From the NCBI GenBank assembly GCA_963823245.1, contig CAWGKQ010000011.1:1-64000 (forward strand): DNA of 64,000 nucleotides, read 5' to 3'. The notes under the pieces were generated by a model. It had not been told where the DNA came from. It saw only the letters and a list, made by a program, of their open reading frames with translations, and ran no database searches. A program made the position numbers and the translations under genes. Positions 34,878 to 44,509 of the stretch are shown here, piece by piece. The stretch is from JAWVFM01 sp963823245 (GTDB lineage Bacteria > Actinomycetota > Thermoleophilia > Solirubrobacterales > 70-9). How positions within the stretch are numbered: the stretch's first letter is position 1; every line of letters begins with the position of its first letter.

Positions 34878-37800
34878 CAGGCGGCCGGCCGCCAGCCGGG
34901 GTGCGGGCATAGGTTCGCCGCAGCCGGGCAACCGAAGCAGACGGCCGTCGACGGCGCTTCGGTCGGCGCGAACTCGCCGTGACGTATCCGGCCGATGAGG
35001 CCCTCGAGACGCGCGCGTGCGGCTTCGAGCTCGAGCGGCCCGAGCTCCTCGGTAACGGGGCTCGCGGGATCCTGGAGGAACAGGTGAACGGCCCTCACCG
35101 GTTGCCCCGCGCTCCGCGCCTCGGATGCTGCGACAAGCGCGTAGAGCTCGCGCTGGGCCCGGTAGCCGCCGGAGAGCTCGCCGGGCGCGCCCTCAGCGAG
35201 AGCATCGGTCTTGAAGTCGACGACCACCGGGCCGCGCGGCGCGTCGACGAGGAGGTCGATCTTGCCCCGCACGACGCTCCCTGCGAGGCCGAGGACGAAT
35301 GGGACCTCGGAGCGCGACGGCAGATCGCGGAGCTCACGCGCGAGGTCGCTGGCGAGCCAGCCTCGAACGAGCTCGAGGGCGCGATCGGCCTGGATGGGAG
35401 CGCCACCGTGGGCGACGAGACGCTCGGCCACGAGGCGCGGCTCGGGCTCGGCCCACCGGTTGCGGGCGCTCCACTCGAGCACGGCGTGGACGGCGCTGCC
35501 GAAGGCGAGCGCACCGCTGTGCCCGCCGCCGCTTGCGCCGGCGCCCGGCTCGACCAGCTCGCTCAGGCCCAGCACCCGCTCGGCGTAGAAGCGGTAGCCG
35601 CAGCGCTCGTAGTCCGAAAGCGCCGAGTACGAGAGGTGGCCGACCGGCGTGGGGCGGGGCAGGTCTTCGATCAGGTTGCCCCCGCCGGTCCCGGACGGCA
35701 CCTGGCGCGGGGGGGCGGCGAACCGACGCGCGAGGGTGGCCGCCCGCTCCTCGCCGGGGCGGCTCACGGCAATCCGCAGGCCGACCTCGGCCGGCCCGCC
35801 CGGCGGGCCCGGGAGGCGCAGCTCGGCTTCGGTGCCCTCGAAGCCCCGCCCGGCGAGCCGCGGGAGGAGCCGCCGGAGAGGGGAGTCGTTGGGCTTCGGG
35901 TCGGCGGCCGCGAGGTGCGCCTCCTTGAATGTCCCGCTCAGGATCAGGCGGCGCTCCGCGCGCGTCGCGCCGACGTAGGTGAGCCGGCAGCCCTCCTCTG
36001 CGGCGGCCTCGCTCTCCTCCCCGTGGAGCTCCGTGAGCTCCCAGAGGCCGAATGACGCCTTGGTCGGGAAGGCAAGGCGCATGCCGAAGCGCGGCTCGCG
36101 GTCATCGGCGGCCGCGCCGATCACGACGTCACCACCGCGGTGGCCGGCGTTGAGGCCGCGGCCGAGGTCCGGGACCGCCACCACCGGGAACTCGAGTCCC
36201 TTCGCGGCGTGGATGGTCATCACCCGAACGCCGTCGTGGCCCTCCGCTCGGACCGCCGCCATCCCCTCGCGCTCATCACGCTCGGTGCTGGCCTCCGCCG
36301 CCGCGAGGAACCCGGCCAGGTCGCGGCCCTCGTGGCGCTCGTATTCGCGCGCGAGCTGCATCAGCTTGCGCACGTTTGCCAGGCGGGCGGCCCCGTTCGA
36401 CCGCTCGAGCAGCGACAGGTCGTAGTCGAACGCGGTGATCGCACGGTCGATCAGGCCCTCGAGGGGACGTCACCGGCGCGGCCGCGCGCAGGTCGGCCAG
36501 GGTCTCGCAGAACCGCCGCATCCGAGCCTGGTCCGCCGGCGGCACCACCTCGAGCGCGGAGGCGTCGACGTCCGAGGGCTCCCGGCCATCGCCGAAGCGC
36601 CACGCGACGAGCGGCCAGACGTGCCGGTTCGGACCGGCCGCCTCGCGAAGGAGCCAGAGGGCGTCGGGGCTCACGCCGCCGGCGGGAGAGGAGAGGGCGC
36701 CGAAGAGCATCTCGTCGTCGAGCGGGTTCGAGATCACCGCGAGAAGGCGGATCACGTCCTCCACCTGCTGCTGCGACCAGTAGCCGCGCCCGCCCACGAC
36801 GTAGGGCTCGAGCCCGGCGCGGCGCAGCGCGTCCTCGTACGCGTCGACGTGGGTGAAGGCCCGCAGGAGAACAACGATCTCGCCGCGAACGGCCTCGCCG
36901 GCATCGACCAGCTCGCGCAGTCGCAGCGCCAGCGCCCTGGCCTCGGCGACGAGCGAGGCCGTCCGTTCGGAGGGCGGCGGGTCGAGCGCCGCGACGAAGT
37001 CCGACCACTTGGCGTCGTCCCTGCCGCGTCCGTCGAGCGTCAGCAGGAGCTCGGTCGCCGGCCCCGCCTCCTCGCTCGAGCCGCCCGCCAGCGGCGCAAA
37101 GCCGCCGAGGAGCGCCGCACCGAGCTCGTTGACGGCGCCGAGGACGCTCGCCGAGGAGCGGAAGTTGCGCCCCAGGCGGACCATCGCGGTCCCGCGCGCG
37201 GTCGCCCGCTCCCGCTCGGCGCGGAAGACCTCGAGGTCCGCGTTGCGGAAGCGATAGATCGACTGGTTCTCGTCGCCGACGACGAAGACCTTCGTGTCGG
37301 GCCCGCGCAGGGCGTCGACGAGCGCGAGCTGGGTCCGGTTCGTGTCCTGGAACTCGTCGACGAGGATGTGCTCGAAGCGTCCCCGCCATGCCGCGGAGAC
37401 CCCCTCGTGCTCGCGCAGGAGCCTCAGGGCCTCGAGCTCGAGGTCGCCGAAGTCGAGCGCCGAGCGGGCGCGCTTCAGCTCCAGGTATCGGGCCGCGAAC
37501 GCTTCGAGCACGGCCTCGAGGGCAGCCCGCGCGGCGATCGCCGCCCCCGCGTCCGCCTCGTCGAGGTCCTCGCGCTCGTCGCCTTCGGCGACGGACCGCA
37601 CGGGGCCCGGCACCGCAGGGAGCCTCGGCGCCGCCATCCCCTGGCTGCGCAGCCGCTCGTGCGCCGCGACCGCCATGTCGCCGAGTCGGTAGGGGCGATA
37701 GGCGGCGAGGGCCCGCGTGGTCGCCTCGTCGGCCCCGGCCGCGACGCTCGCCAGCGCGTCGAACATCGCGCGCTCGCGAAGGCGCGCGGCTTCCGCCTCG

Positions 37801-38238
37801 TCGAGCACCCGGAAGCGGGGGTCGAGGCCGGCCGCGAGCGGGTGCGCCGCGAGGAGCCGGCGGCAGAACGCGTGGATCGTCATCACCCAGGCCCGCTCGG
37901 TCGAGCGAGCAAGCGTGCGGAGCTCGCGGGCGCGCGCGGCATCGCCGGCCGCTCGCGCGGCGCCGGCATGGTCGTTCAGTCGCTTCCGGACCCGCCCGCG
38001 CAACTCGGCCGCCGCGCGCTCGGTGAAGGTGAAGGCGAGGACGCGGTCCACCGCGACGTCGTCGCTCACGAGGGCCTCGCAGTAGCGCTCCGACGAGCAC
38101 CCGCGTCTTGCCGCTGCCGGCGGCGGCCTCGCAGAACGTGTCGCGATCGCGCGTCGAGACGGCGGCGAGCTGCTCGTTGGTCGGCGCATCCGCCAGCGGG
38201 CCCTCGGCCTCTGCGGCGGCGACGTTGGCGGCGCTCAT
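34877..38238 (-). CDS. UvrD/AddA-like helicase-nuclease subunit, two apparent frameshifts
   Basis: About 1120 residues of a SF1A helicase with C-terminal PD-(D/E)XK nuclease. Motifs: Walker A FCEAAAGSGKTRVLV, motif II ILVDEFQDTNRTQ, GDENQSIYRFRNAD, MTIHAAKGLEFPVVAV, TRAERRLILSG; nuclease motif KIDLLVDAPRGPVVVDFKTD, then Cys residues (CFGCPAAANLC). The frame shifts near 38088 (extra G; restores VLVERYCEALVSDD) and near 36462 (extra C in CCCC; restores SLEGLIDRAITAF). It starts at ATG 38238, overlapping the stop of its partner as ATGA. Role: double-strand-break end processing with the partner gene. Confidence 0.85.
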
Positions 38239-41189
38239 CACTCCTCCGCGTCGGCGTCGTCCGCCGGGTCGCCCAGGCCGCGCTCGAGGCGGCAGATCGC
38301 CTGGTAGCTGCAGTACTTCGGGCACCTCTCTCCGAGTGGCCGCCGGCCGATGGCCCCGCGGCTCATCTCCCCGGCCGCGCGCCGGGCACGGTCGAGCGCG
38401 TCGTCGAGGCTCTGCTCGAGCGCGTCGGCATCGCATACGTCCTTCGTCCTCCGGCGGGCGTCGAGCGCATCCGTCCGCTCGTCGCGCAGGAGAAGACCGC
38501 GTGGTCGCCGATCTCCGTAGGCGCCGAGCGGCTGGTAGAGGCCGCCGACCACGTCGAGGTCGAGGAGCCGGCGGGCGGCGATCATGTACAGCGGGATCTG
38601 AAGCCTGCCCTTGTCGGCAAACGTCGCCGCACCCGGCACCTCCTTCGAGGTCTTGTAGTCGCGAACGATCGCGGTGCGCCCGTCGGCGTGAACGTCGATG
38701 CGATCGACGATGCCGTGGAGCCTCAGGCCCTCCAGCTCGACCGATGGGACGTCGCCGTCCTCGAGGCCGAACCTCCACTCGAGCAGATCCGGCCGAGGCC
38801 GAAACGGCGTGTCCGAGGACGCCTCGGCCTCGAGGAACGCCTCGACCTGCACGCGGGCACGGGCGAGCGCGGCGGCTCGCTCGGCGCCGGTGGCGGACCC
38901 GCCGGCGAGCTCGTCGAGCAGCTCGCCGAGGCGCTCCTTCCAGCGCCCCACGTCGCCTGGGCGCGGGACGGCATCGCCGCCCGGCGGATCGCGGTAGAGG
39001 AGCTCCAGGGCGTCGTGGACGACGCTGCCGAGCCAGAGGGGGTCGCTCCGCTCCTCGAGGCGCACCGGCTGCAGCTCGTGGTCGACGAACCAGCGATGCG
39101 GGCACTCGATCCATCCCTCGAGCGAGTTGGCGCTGACGCCGTCGCGGCCGCGCAGCGCGGCGAGCACCGGCTCGGCCTCGAGCGGCCCGGGAAGATCGTC
39201 CTCGTCGGGGTCGACCTCACGGGAGAGCGCGACCGCGCGGGCGAGCTGGCGCTCGGTCGGAGCCTCCGAGGGGTCCGGCACGACCCGCTCGAGCCCTCGC
39301 GAGCGCGTGAGCGCGGCCTCGGCGGTCAGGGGGTCGGGAGCGATGAGGTCGAGCACCTCGTCGACGAAGGGCGAGCGCGCGAGGGCGGCGCCGTCCTCGC
39401 CGCTCGCGCGCCAGCTCAGATACAGGCGCTCGGTCGGCCGTGAGACGCACGATGCGAAGAGGAAGCGCTCGCGTTCGCTCGCGTCGCGCCGGCGAAGCGC
39501 CGGGAAGCCCAGCTCCGCCCGCCGCTCGTCGCCGAGGAGCGGGTTTGCCGGCTCCGCGGCGGGAAAGTCGCCGTCCTGAAGCGAGCCGCAGAATACGTAG
39601 CGCGCGCGAGCGCCACGGGCACGCTGCGGGCTCGAGATGCGGACCCGGCCGTCCGCCGGACCCCGCCAGGCTGGGACCGAGGCGCCCTCGATCGCGGCGA
39701 TCGCATCGGCGAGACCGGGCATCTCGCATCCCGGCAGCTCGCCGACGCTCGCGAGCTCCGAGAGAAGGCTCGAGGCGGTCGCGCCGGCGCGAAGCTCGAT
39801 CGCAGCCACCGGGACGCGTGAGCCGTCGGGGCCGTCGCGCTCGGCGAGCGGAGCGGCGCCGCGGTGTGCGCCCTCGGCGATCTCCCGCGCGGACCGCGCC
39901 AGGGCCCGCAGCCGCTCGCCGGCGTCGTCGGCAGCCCGCAGGCGGGCAAGGTGCCGTGGCGGCGCGGACCAGCCGGCGATCGCCTCGTCGACGCTCTCCA
40001 CCTGGCCGCGCCGAAGCGCGCGCTCGAGGTTGTCCGCGAGCGACGGCGGGGTCGCCGGGTCGAGCCGCAGGTGGGCCAGCAGGTCCGCCGCGGTGCCCCC
40101 GGACGAGGCGGCGCGGCATAGCGCCAGCAGCGATCCCCCCGTCCCGGTCGATCCCAGCGGAACCTGAGCCTCGAGGGCCGCCGGCACCCCCATCTCGTCG
40201 AGCACGGCGGCCATGAGAGGCCCCGACGAGCTCGGATGGCGCAGGACGATGAGGATCTCGTCGGGCGGCGTGCCGGCGGCGATCAGGCTCGCGGCCTCGA
40301 GGGCGATGGCCTCGAACTCGCCTCGCTCGCCGGCTGACTCCAACAGCACCAGGCCCTCGTCGGGATCGACGAGCTCCGCGTCGGCATCGAAGAGCCTTCG
40401 GTCGAGATGGTCGAGGAGCGGGCTCGACGTGTAAGAGCCATCGTGCTCGAGCACGGCCTCCTCGTCGGCGCCGAGCCCCTCGCGGAGCTCCGCGACGACG
40501 CCCGCGCTCGCGGCGAGCGCGTCGCGGTCGGCGTAGGTCAGCGCAACTGTGACCGCTGCCTCGCGGCCAAGCTCGGCGACCAGCTCACGCTGAACGACGG
40601 TGAGGTCGTCGAAGCCGTAGACGAAGACGGGTCGCCGCCATGCCCCCGGCTCCCGCCTCAGCGCATCGAGAACGGGCGCGGCAAGTGCGGCCGGGTCCAG
40701 CCGGCCCGCCCGGTCGCGGAGCTCGACGTAGGCGCCGTAGAGGCGCGCGAGCTCCCTCTCGACGCCCCCGGCGGCCTCGGCCGCGCGGTCGGCGAAGGTC
40801 CGCGGATCGATCATCGCGGCCTCGAGCTCCGAGATCAGCTCGTCGAGCGCCGGGGCGAACCCGGACCCTCCGGACGACCGCGAGAGCGTCTGGAGTGGCG
40901 TCGCCGAGATCGCGAGGCTGATGAGCGCGCGGCGCTGCGGAGGGGTCAACGCCGGGCCGACCGGGAGGGCGAGGGCTTCCGCCAGGTCCTCCAACAGGCG
41001 ATCGAAGGTGGTGATCTCGAGCCCGATCGCGGCTCCGTCGCCGGAGCTCAGCTCGCGCTCGAATGCCGAGACGTCATCGCCCCCGGGCACGACGAGGACC
41101 GGCTCGCTGTCGGCCGTCGCCCTCATGCCCTCGAGGACGGCTCCGGCTCGCCCGGAATTGGGCGGCCCGAGTATCAGCCGCAGGCTCAT
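38238..41189 (-). CDS. AddB/AdnA-like helicase-nuclease partner with Fe-S nuclease domain
   Basis: 983 residues. The N-terminal P-loop is degenerate (LILGPPNSGRAGAVL: Arg where Lys is needed), as in the inactive helicase subunit of AddAB. The middle keeps VRISSPQRARGARARYVF and ASERERFLFASCVSRP. The C-terminal RecB-type nuclease has GIVDRIDVHADGRTAIVRDYKT, with Cys in ECPHRWF and a C-terminal CPKYCSYQAIC cluster that fits the [4Fe-4S] staple of AddB. It starts at ATG 41189 with AAGGAG just upstream. It forms an operon with the next helicase gene. Confidence 0.85.
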   Translation of the reverse strand: MSLRLILGPPNSGRAGAVLEGMRATADSEPVLVVPGGDDVSAFERELSSGDGAAIGLEITTFDRLLEDLAEALALPVGPALTPPQRRALISLAISATPLQTLSRSSGGSGFAPALDELISELEAAMIDPRTFADRAAEAAGGVERELARLYGAYVELRDRAGRLDPAALAAPVLDALRREPGAWRRPVFVYGFDDLTVVQRELVAELGREAAVTVALTYADRDALAASAGVVAELREGLGADEEAVLEHDGSYTSSPLLDHLDRRLFDADAELVDPDEGLVLLESAGERGEFEAIALEAASLIAAGTPPDEILIVLRHPSSSGPLMAAVLDEMGVPAALEAQVPLGSTGTGGSLLALCRAASSGGTAADLLAHLRLDPATPPSLADNLERALRRGQVESVDEAIAGWSAPPRHLARLRAADDAGERLRALARSAREIAEGAHRGAAPLAERDGPDGSRVPVAAIELRAGATASSLLSELASVGELPGCEMPGLADAIAAIEGASVPAWRGPADGRVRISSPQRARGARARYVFCGSLQDGDFPAAEPANPLLGDERRAELGFPALRRRDASERERFLFASCVSRPTERLYLSWRASGEDGAALARSPFVDEVLDLIAPDPLTAEAALTRSRGLERVVPDPSEAPTERQLARAVALSREVDPDEDDLPGPLEAEPVLAALRGRDGVSANSLEGWIECPHRWFVDHELQPVRLEERSDPLWLGSVVHDALELLYRDPPGGDAVPRPGDVGRWKERLGELLDELAGGSATGAERAAALARARVQVEAFLEAEASSDTPFRPRPDLLEWRFGLEDGDVPSVELEGLRLHGIVDRIDVHADGRTAIVRDYKTSKEVPGAATFADKGRLQIPLYMIAARRLLDLDVVGGLYQPLGAYGDRRPRGLLLRDERTDALDARRRTKDVCDADALEQSLDDALDRARRAAGEMSRGAIGRRPLGERCPKYCSYQAICRLERGLGDPADDADAEE

Positions 41190-41255
41190 TTGCGCTCCTT
41201 GCAGGGCATCGTCCCCAGCATAGGTCTGGTCCCGGCGTGGTCTGCTGACAGGAAT

Positions 41256-41309
41256 AACTTGCGGGCGCCTTCGGCGCCCTTACACGCGGCTTTCGGCGCT
41301 ACAGCGCCG
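41256..41309 (-). repeat. Repeat family 1, copy 3 (minus strand)
   Basis: Read on the minus strand: hairpin 1 CGGCGCT-GT-AGCGCCG (plus 41294-41309), then AAAGCCGCGTGTAA, hairpin 2 GGGCGCC-GAA-GGCGCCC and GCAAGTTA. Upstream of the helicase operon on that strand. Confidence 0.8.
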
Positions 41310-41336
41310 AACCGGAAGATCCGTCTTCCGCCGGTC

Positions 41337-41342
41337 TACCTT
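41337..41342 (+). promoter_or_regulatory. -10-like box TACCTT
   Basis: TACCTT ends 8 bases before the ATG at 41351. Confidence 0.35.
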
Positions 41343-41350
41343 CCCTCGCG

Positions 41351-41806
41351 ATGTCCCTCTGCTTCATCGATCCCGCCGATGCCATCCGCGCCATCGCCGA
41401 CTCAGTCGGCCGCGAGGCGCGCCGTCAGCTCCTCGGGGAGGCGGTGCGCGCCTGGGTCGATGAGATCCCCGACGACGAGCTCGAGGCCCACTACGCCCGG
41501 GCGATCTCCGAGCTCGACGAGCACGACATCTCGATGCTCGCGGCATGGCATGCCTCGATGGAGGTCGGCCATCCGCTTCCCAACCGCGATTTCCTCATGG
41601 CCGCGTTCCCGGGTCTCGGCGAGCACCGCCGCGAGGCCCTGAAGCTCGCGGCCGGCTTCCGCGGCGAGGAGGCGGTCGATCGCGGCGTGACCGAGGAGCG
41701 GGCGCTGGAGACCGTTCTCGACTGGCTCTCGCCCGCCAGCCAGATGGAGCTTGCCCTGGAGGCGGTCGAGCTCTACTGCTGGGACCGGGTCGGCTCGGAT
41801 AACTAG
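41351..41806 (+). CDS. Hypothetical acidic helical protein
   Basis: 151 residues, mostly helical and acidic, with two Cys residues (SLCFIDP near the start and ELYCWDRVG at the end). No transmembrane or signal segment. Segments such as EAHYARAISELDEHDISMLA suggest paired helices. I do not recognise the family. It is followed by the MFS exporter with its own promoter box, so it may be a separate unit. Confidence 0.55.
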   Translation: MSLCFIDPADAIRAIADSVGREARRQLLGEAVRAWVDEIPDDELEAHYARAISELDEHDISMLAAWHASMEVGHPLPNRDFLMAAFPGLGEHRREALKLAAGFRGEEAVDRGVTEERALETVLDWLSPASQMELALEAVELYCWDRVGSDN

Positions 41807-41850
41807 GCGACCGGTCGTCTAGCCCGGGCCGGGCGGCTCAACGCGCCCGG

Positions 41851-41856
41851 TAGCGT
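41851..41856 (+). promoter_or_regulatory. -10-like box TAGCGT for the MFS gene
   Basis: TAGCGT ends 7 bases before the ATG at 41864. Confidence 0.4.
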
Positions 41857-41863
41857 CCAAAGC

Positions 41864-43408
41864 ATGGAAGCCGCTGCTGCGACGGTTGACCGGTCGGCGA
41901 TCGAGGGCGGCTGGGTTCGCTACGCGACGCCCCGTGGATGGTGGGTGCTCGGGGTCGCCGTTCTCGGGTCCGCGATCGCCTTCCTCGAGGCGACGGTCAC
42001 GAACGTCGCGCTGCCGACCATCGCGCTCGACCTCGGCACCGGCATCAGCGGCCTCCAATGGGTCCTCAACGGCTACCTGCTCACGCTGTCGGCGCTGATC
42101 CTGCTCGGCGGGTCGCTCGGCGACCGCTACGGCCGCCGGCTGCTCTTCGTCATCGGCGTCACCTGGTTCACGCTCGCCTCGGCCGCATGCGCCCTCGCTC
42201 CGAGCGTGGACGTCCTGATCGCGGCGCGGGTGGTCCAGGGCGTCGGTGGCGCGCTCCTGACGCCCGCGAGCCTCGCGATCATCGAGGCGACGTTCCACCC
42301 GGACGACCGAGGCCGCGCCATCGGCGCGTGGTCGGCGTTCACCGGCGTCGGCGCAGCCGTCGGGCCGCTCCTGGGCGGCTATCTCATCGACGCCGTCTCC
42401 TGGCGGGCGATCTTTCTCATCAACCTGCCGCTCGGCGCCATCGTCGTCGCAATGGCGCTTCGCCGCATCCCCGAGAGCCGCGATCCGACCGTCCGCGGGC
42501 GGATCGACGTCCTCGGGTCCGTGCTCGCGGCGCTCGGGCTCGGCGGCCTCACATTCGCGCTGATCCAGGGAGCGGCCGGGTTGGCTCCGTGGGCGATCGC
42601 ACTCGCCTCGGTCCTCGGCGCGGCGGCGCTGCTCGCCTTCATCGCCGTCGAGCGCCGTGCGGAGAGCCCGATGCTCCCGCTCGAGATCTTCCGCTCGCGC
42701 CAGTTCACCGTTGCGAACCTTCTGACGTTCGTCGTCTACGGCGCCCTCGGCGGCGTCTTCTTCCTGCTCGTCGCCGTTCTCCAGACGACCCTCGGCTACA
42801 CGCCTCTCGCCGCCGGTGCCGCCTCCCTGCCGATCACGGTCTTGATGCTCGCGCTCTCCTCGCGCGCCGGCGCGTGGGCGCAGCACCATGGCCCCCGCCG
42901 CCCGTTGACCCTAGGCCCGATCCTGATCGCCGCCGGAATGCTCTTGATGTCGCGAATCGGGCCCGGCTCCACCTACGTCGGGACGATCCTTCCGGCGGTC
43001 ATCGTCTTCGGCCTCGGCCTCGCGGCCACCGTCGCGCCGATCACGGCCACGGCCCTCGCGGCCGCGGACGCCCGGCACTCGGGGGTCGCCTCGGGCGTCA
43101 ACAACGCGGTCTCGCGGACGGCCCAGCTCGCGGCCGTCGCGATCCTGCCGCTCCTCGCCGGGATCACGGGCTCGGCGTTCAGCGATCCGACGGCCATCTC
43201 CGACGGCTTCAAGACCGCGATGTACATCAGCGCCGGCGCGGCCCTCGTCGGCGCCGTCATCGCCTGGACGATGATCAGCGACGACGTTCTCGAGCGCGGC
43301 CCGAAGTACGACCACGACCACGACGAGGAGCACTGCACCTATTGCGCGGTGGCGGGCACGCCGCTGCGCGAGCGGGCGGAGGCGCCTGCGCCGGCCTCAG
43401 CCCGCTGA
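41864..43408 (+). CDS. MFS drug exporter, DHA2 (EmrB/QacA) type
   Basis: 514 residues with 14 predicted helices. Motif A is GGSLGDRYGRRLLFV, motif C-like GVGAAVGPLLGGYLID, and the first helix has FLEATVTNVALPTIA, all typical for proton-driven EmrB/QacA multidrug exporters. The cytoplasmic C-terminus carries DHDHDEEHCTYC, a cluster of His, Asp and Cys that could bind metal; this is unusual for the family. Its 3' end overlaps the convergent HAD gene by 12 bases. Confidence 0.9.
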   Translation: MEAAAATVDRSAIEGGWVRYATPRGWWVLGVAVLGSAIAFLEATVTNVALPTIALDLGTGISGLQWVLNGYLLTLSALILLGGSLGDRYGRRLLFVIGVTWFTLASAACALAPSVDVLIAARVVQGVGGALLTPASLAIIEATFHPDDRGRAIGAWSAFTGVGAAVGPLLGGYLIDAVSWRAIFLINLPLGAIVVAMALRRIPESRDPTVRGRIDVLGSVLAALGLGGLTFALIQGAAGLAPWAIALASVLGAAALLAFIAVERRAESPMLPLEIFRSRQFTVANLLTFVVYGALGGVFFLLVAVLQTTLGYTPLAAGAASLPITVLMLALSSRAGAWAQHHGPRRPLTLGPILIAAGMLLMSRIGPGSTYVGTILPAVIVFGLGLAATVAPITATALAAADARHSGVASGVNNAVSRTAQLAAVAILPLLAGITGSAFSDPTAISDGFKTAMYISAGAALVGAVIAWTMISDDVLERGPKYDHDHDEEHCTYCAVAGTPLRERAEAPAPASAR

Positions 43409-44035
43409 CAGAGCCTCTTCGACCTCGCCTATCGCCTGCTCGGCGTCGCGAAAGTGGACCGCGTGCATCCCGAGCTCGCGCGCGGCGTCGCAGTTGACCT
43501 CCACGTCGTCGACGAACAGCGCCGTCTCGGGGGCGATTCCTCCGAGGCGCTCCAGCGTGAGCTCGTAGATCGCCGGCTCGGGCTTCCGCATTCCCACGAA
43601 GGCCGAGTCGACGACCACCTCGAAGATCTCGTCGACCGGGAGCATCGAGCGCCACAGGGGCTCCCACTCGCGCACGTTGTTGGTGAGCAGCGCCATCCGG
43701 AAGCCGCGACCGCGCAGGCTGCGCATCAGCTCGATCATTCGGTGGTTCGGGTCCAGGGCGTCGAAGTAGATCTCCTTGAAGCGATGGAGCTCGGGCTGGT
43801 GCCCCAGCTCGGTCGCCAGCTCGGTGCGAAGGCCCGCGAGAAAGTCCTCCTCGCTCATCCGCCCGCGCTCGAGCTCGAAGAGGGGATGCTCGCCGTCGCG
43901 CTCGGCGATGCGTCCCATCGCGCGGCCCAGGGACTCGGCCGGGATGCCGGTCTGGTCCTGGAACGCCGCGAACGAGCGCAGGAGCGGCGTCGTCAGGACG
44001 CCGCCGAAGTCCGAGACGATCGCCTCGATCGCCAT
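43397..44035 (-). CDS. HAD-superfamily hydrolase
   Basis: 212 residues with HAD motifs: I in VSDFGGVLTTP (first Asp present; the second Asp of DxD is Gly), II in LLTNNV, III around GMRKPEP with Lys, and IV in ALFVDDVEVN. The cap is helical, like epoxide-hydrolase N-terminal or haloacid dehalogenase-like members. The second motif-I Asp is replaced, which argues against a classical phosphatase. ATG 44035 overlaps the upstream stop as ATGA. Confidence 0.82.
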   Translation of the reverse strand: MAIEAIVSDFGGVLTTPLLRSFAAFQDQTGIPAESLGRAMGRIAERDGEHPLFELERGRMSEEDFLAGLRTELATELGHQPELHRFKEIYFDALDPNHRMIELMRSLRGRGFRMALLTNNVREWEPLWRSMLPVDEIFEVVVDSAFVGMRKPEPAIYELTLERLGGIAPETALFVDDVEVNCDAARELGMHAVHFRDAEQAIGEVEEALSAG

Positions 44036-44509
44036 CAGCCCGGCCGCACGATCACGAGCCTGCCGGTCCCCGAAGTCTCCCCGGAGCGCATCGCAAGAGC
44101 CGTGTCGGCCCCCTCGCCGCCGGTGCGCTCGCCGGCCATCCGCCGGGGAAGCGAGTCCGCCTTCTCGTAGATCTCGACGCCGACGCGCCGCGGGAGCCCT
44201 TCCGGGTCGTACTCCACGGACAGGAGCGCCTCCTCGACGACCACGGGCTCGCCATCCCGGAACCAGCAGCCCGGCCACGGCCTCCTCGCCGTGCCCGCCG
44301 GAGCTCGCCGGTCGCAAAGCGGTGAGCGCGAGCACGAGGCCGTCGTCGAATGAGGCCGAGAGCATCCGCGCGAGCTCCCAGCGGGCTGCGTCCAGGCCCG
44401 AGGGGAACGCGAAGGCCGCTTCTTCGCCCTCGGCCGAGACCGCGTCGAGATCCCACTCCACCGCGGTCTCGGCGTCGAGCTCCAGCCTCACTGTGCGCCC
44501 GTCAGTCAC
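44035..44509 (-). CDS. Hypothetical protein, apparent frameshift
   Basis: About 157 residues in two frames. The N-terminal part (VRLELDAETAVEWDLDAVSA, MLSASFDDGLVLALTAL) and the C-terminal part (VVVEEALLSVEYDPEGLPRR, VGVEIYEKADSLPRRMAGE) join if one extra C near 44273 is dropped, giving EAVAGCWFRDGEPVVV. A beta-sandwich-like protein of unknown function. GTG 44509 overlaps the end of fxsA; the stop overlaps the HAD gene start, so these three minus-strand genes form an operon. Confidence 0.55.

Noticed and set aside
36435..39443. 1002-codon plus-strand frame across the helicase genes
   Set aside because: Antisense shadow of the helicase-nuclease genes, which carry all conserved motifs on the minus strand.
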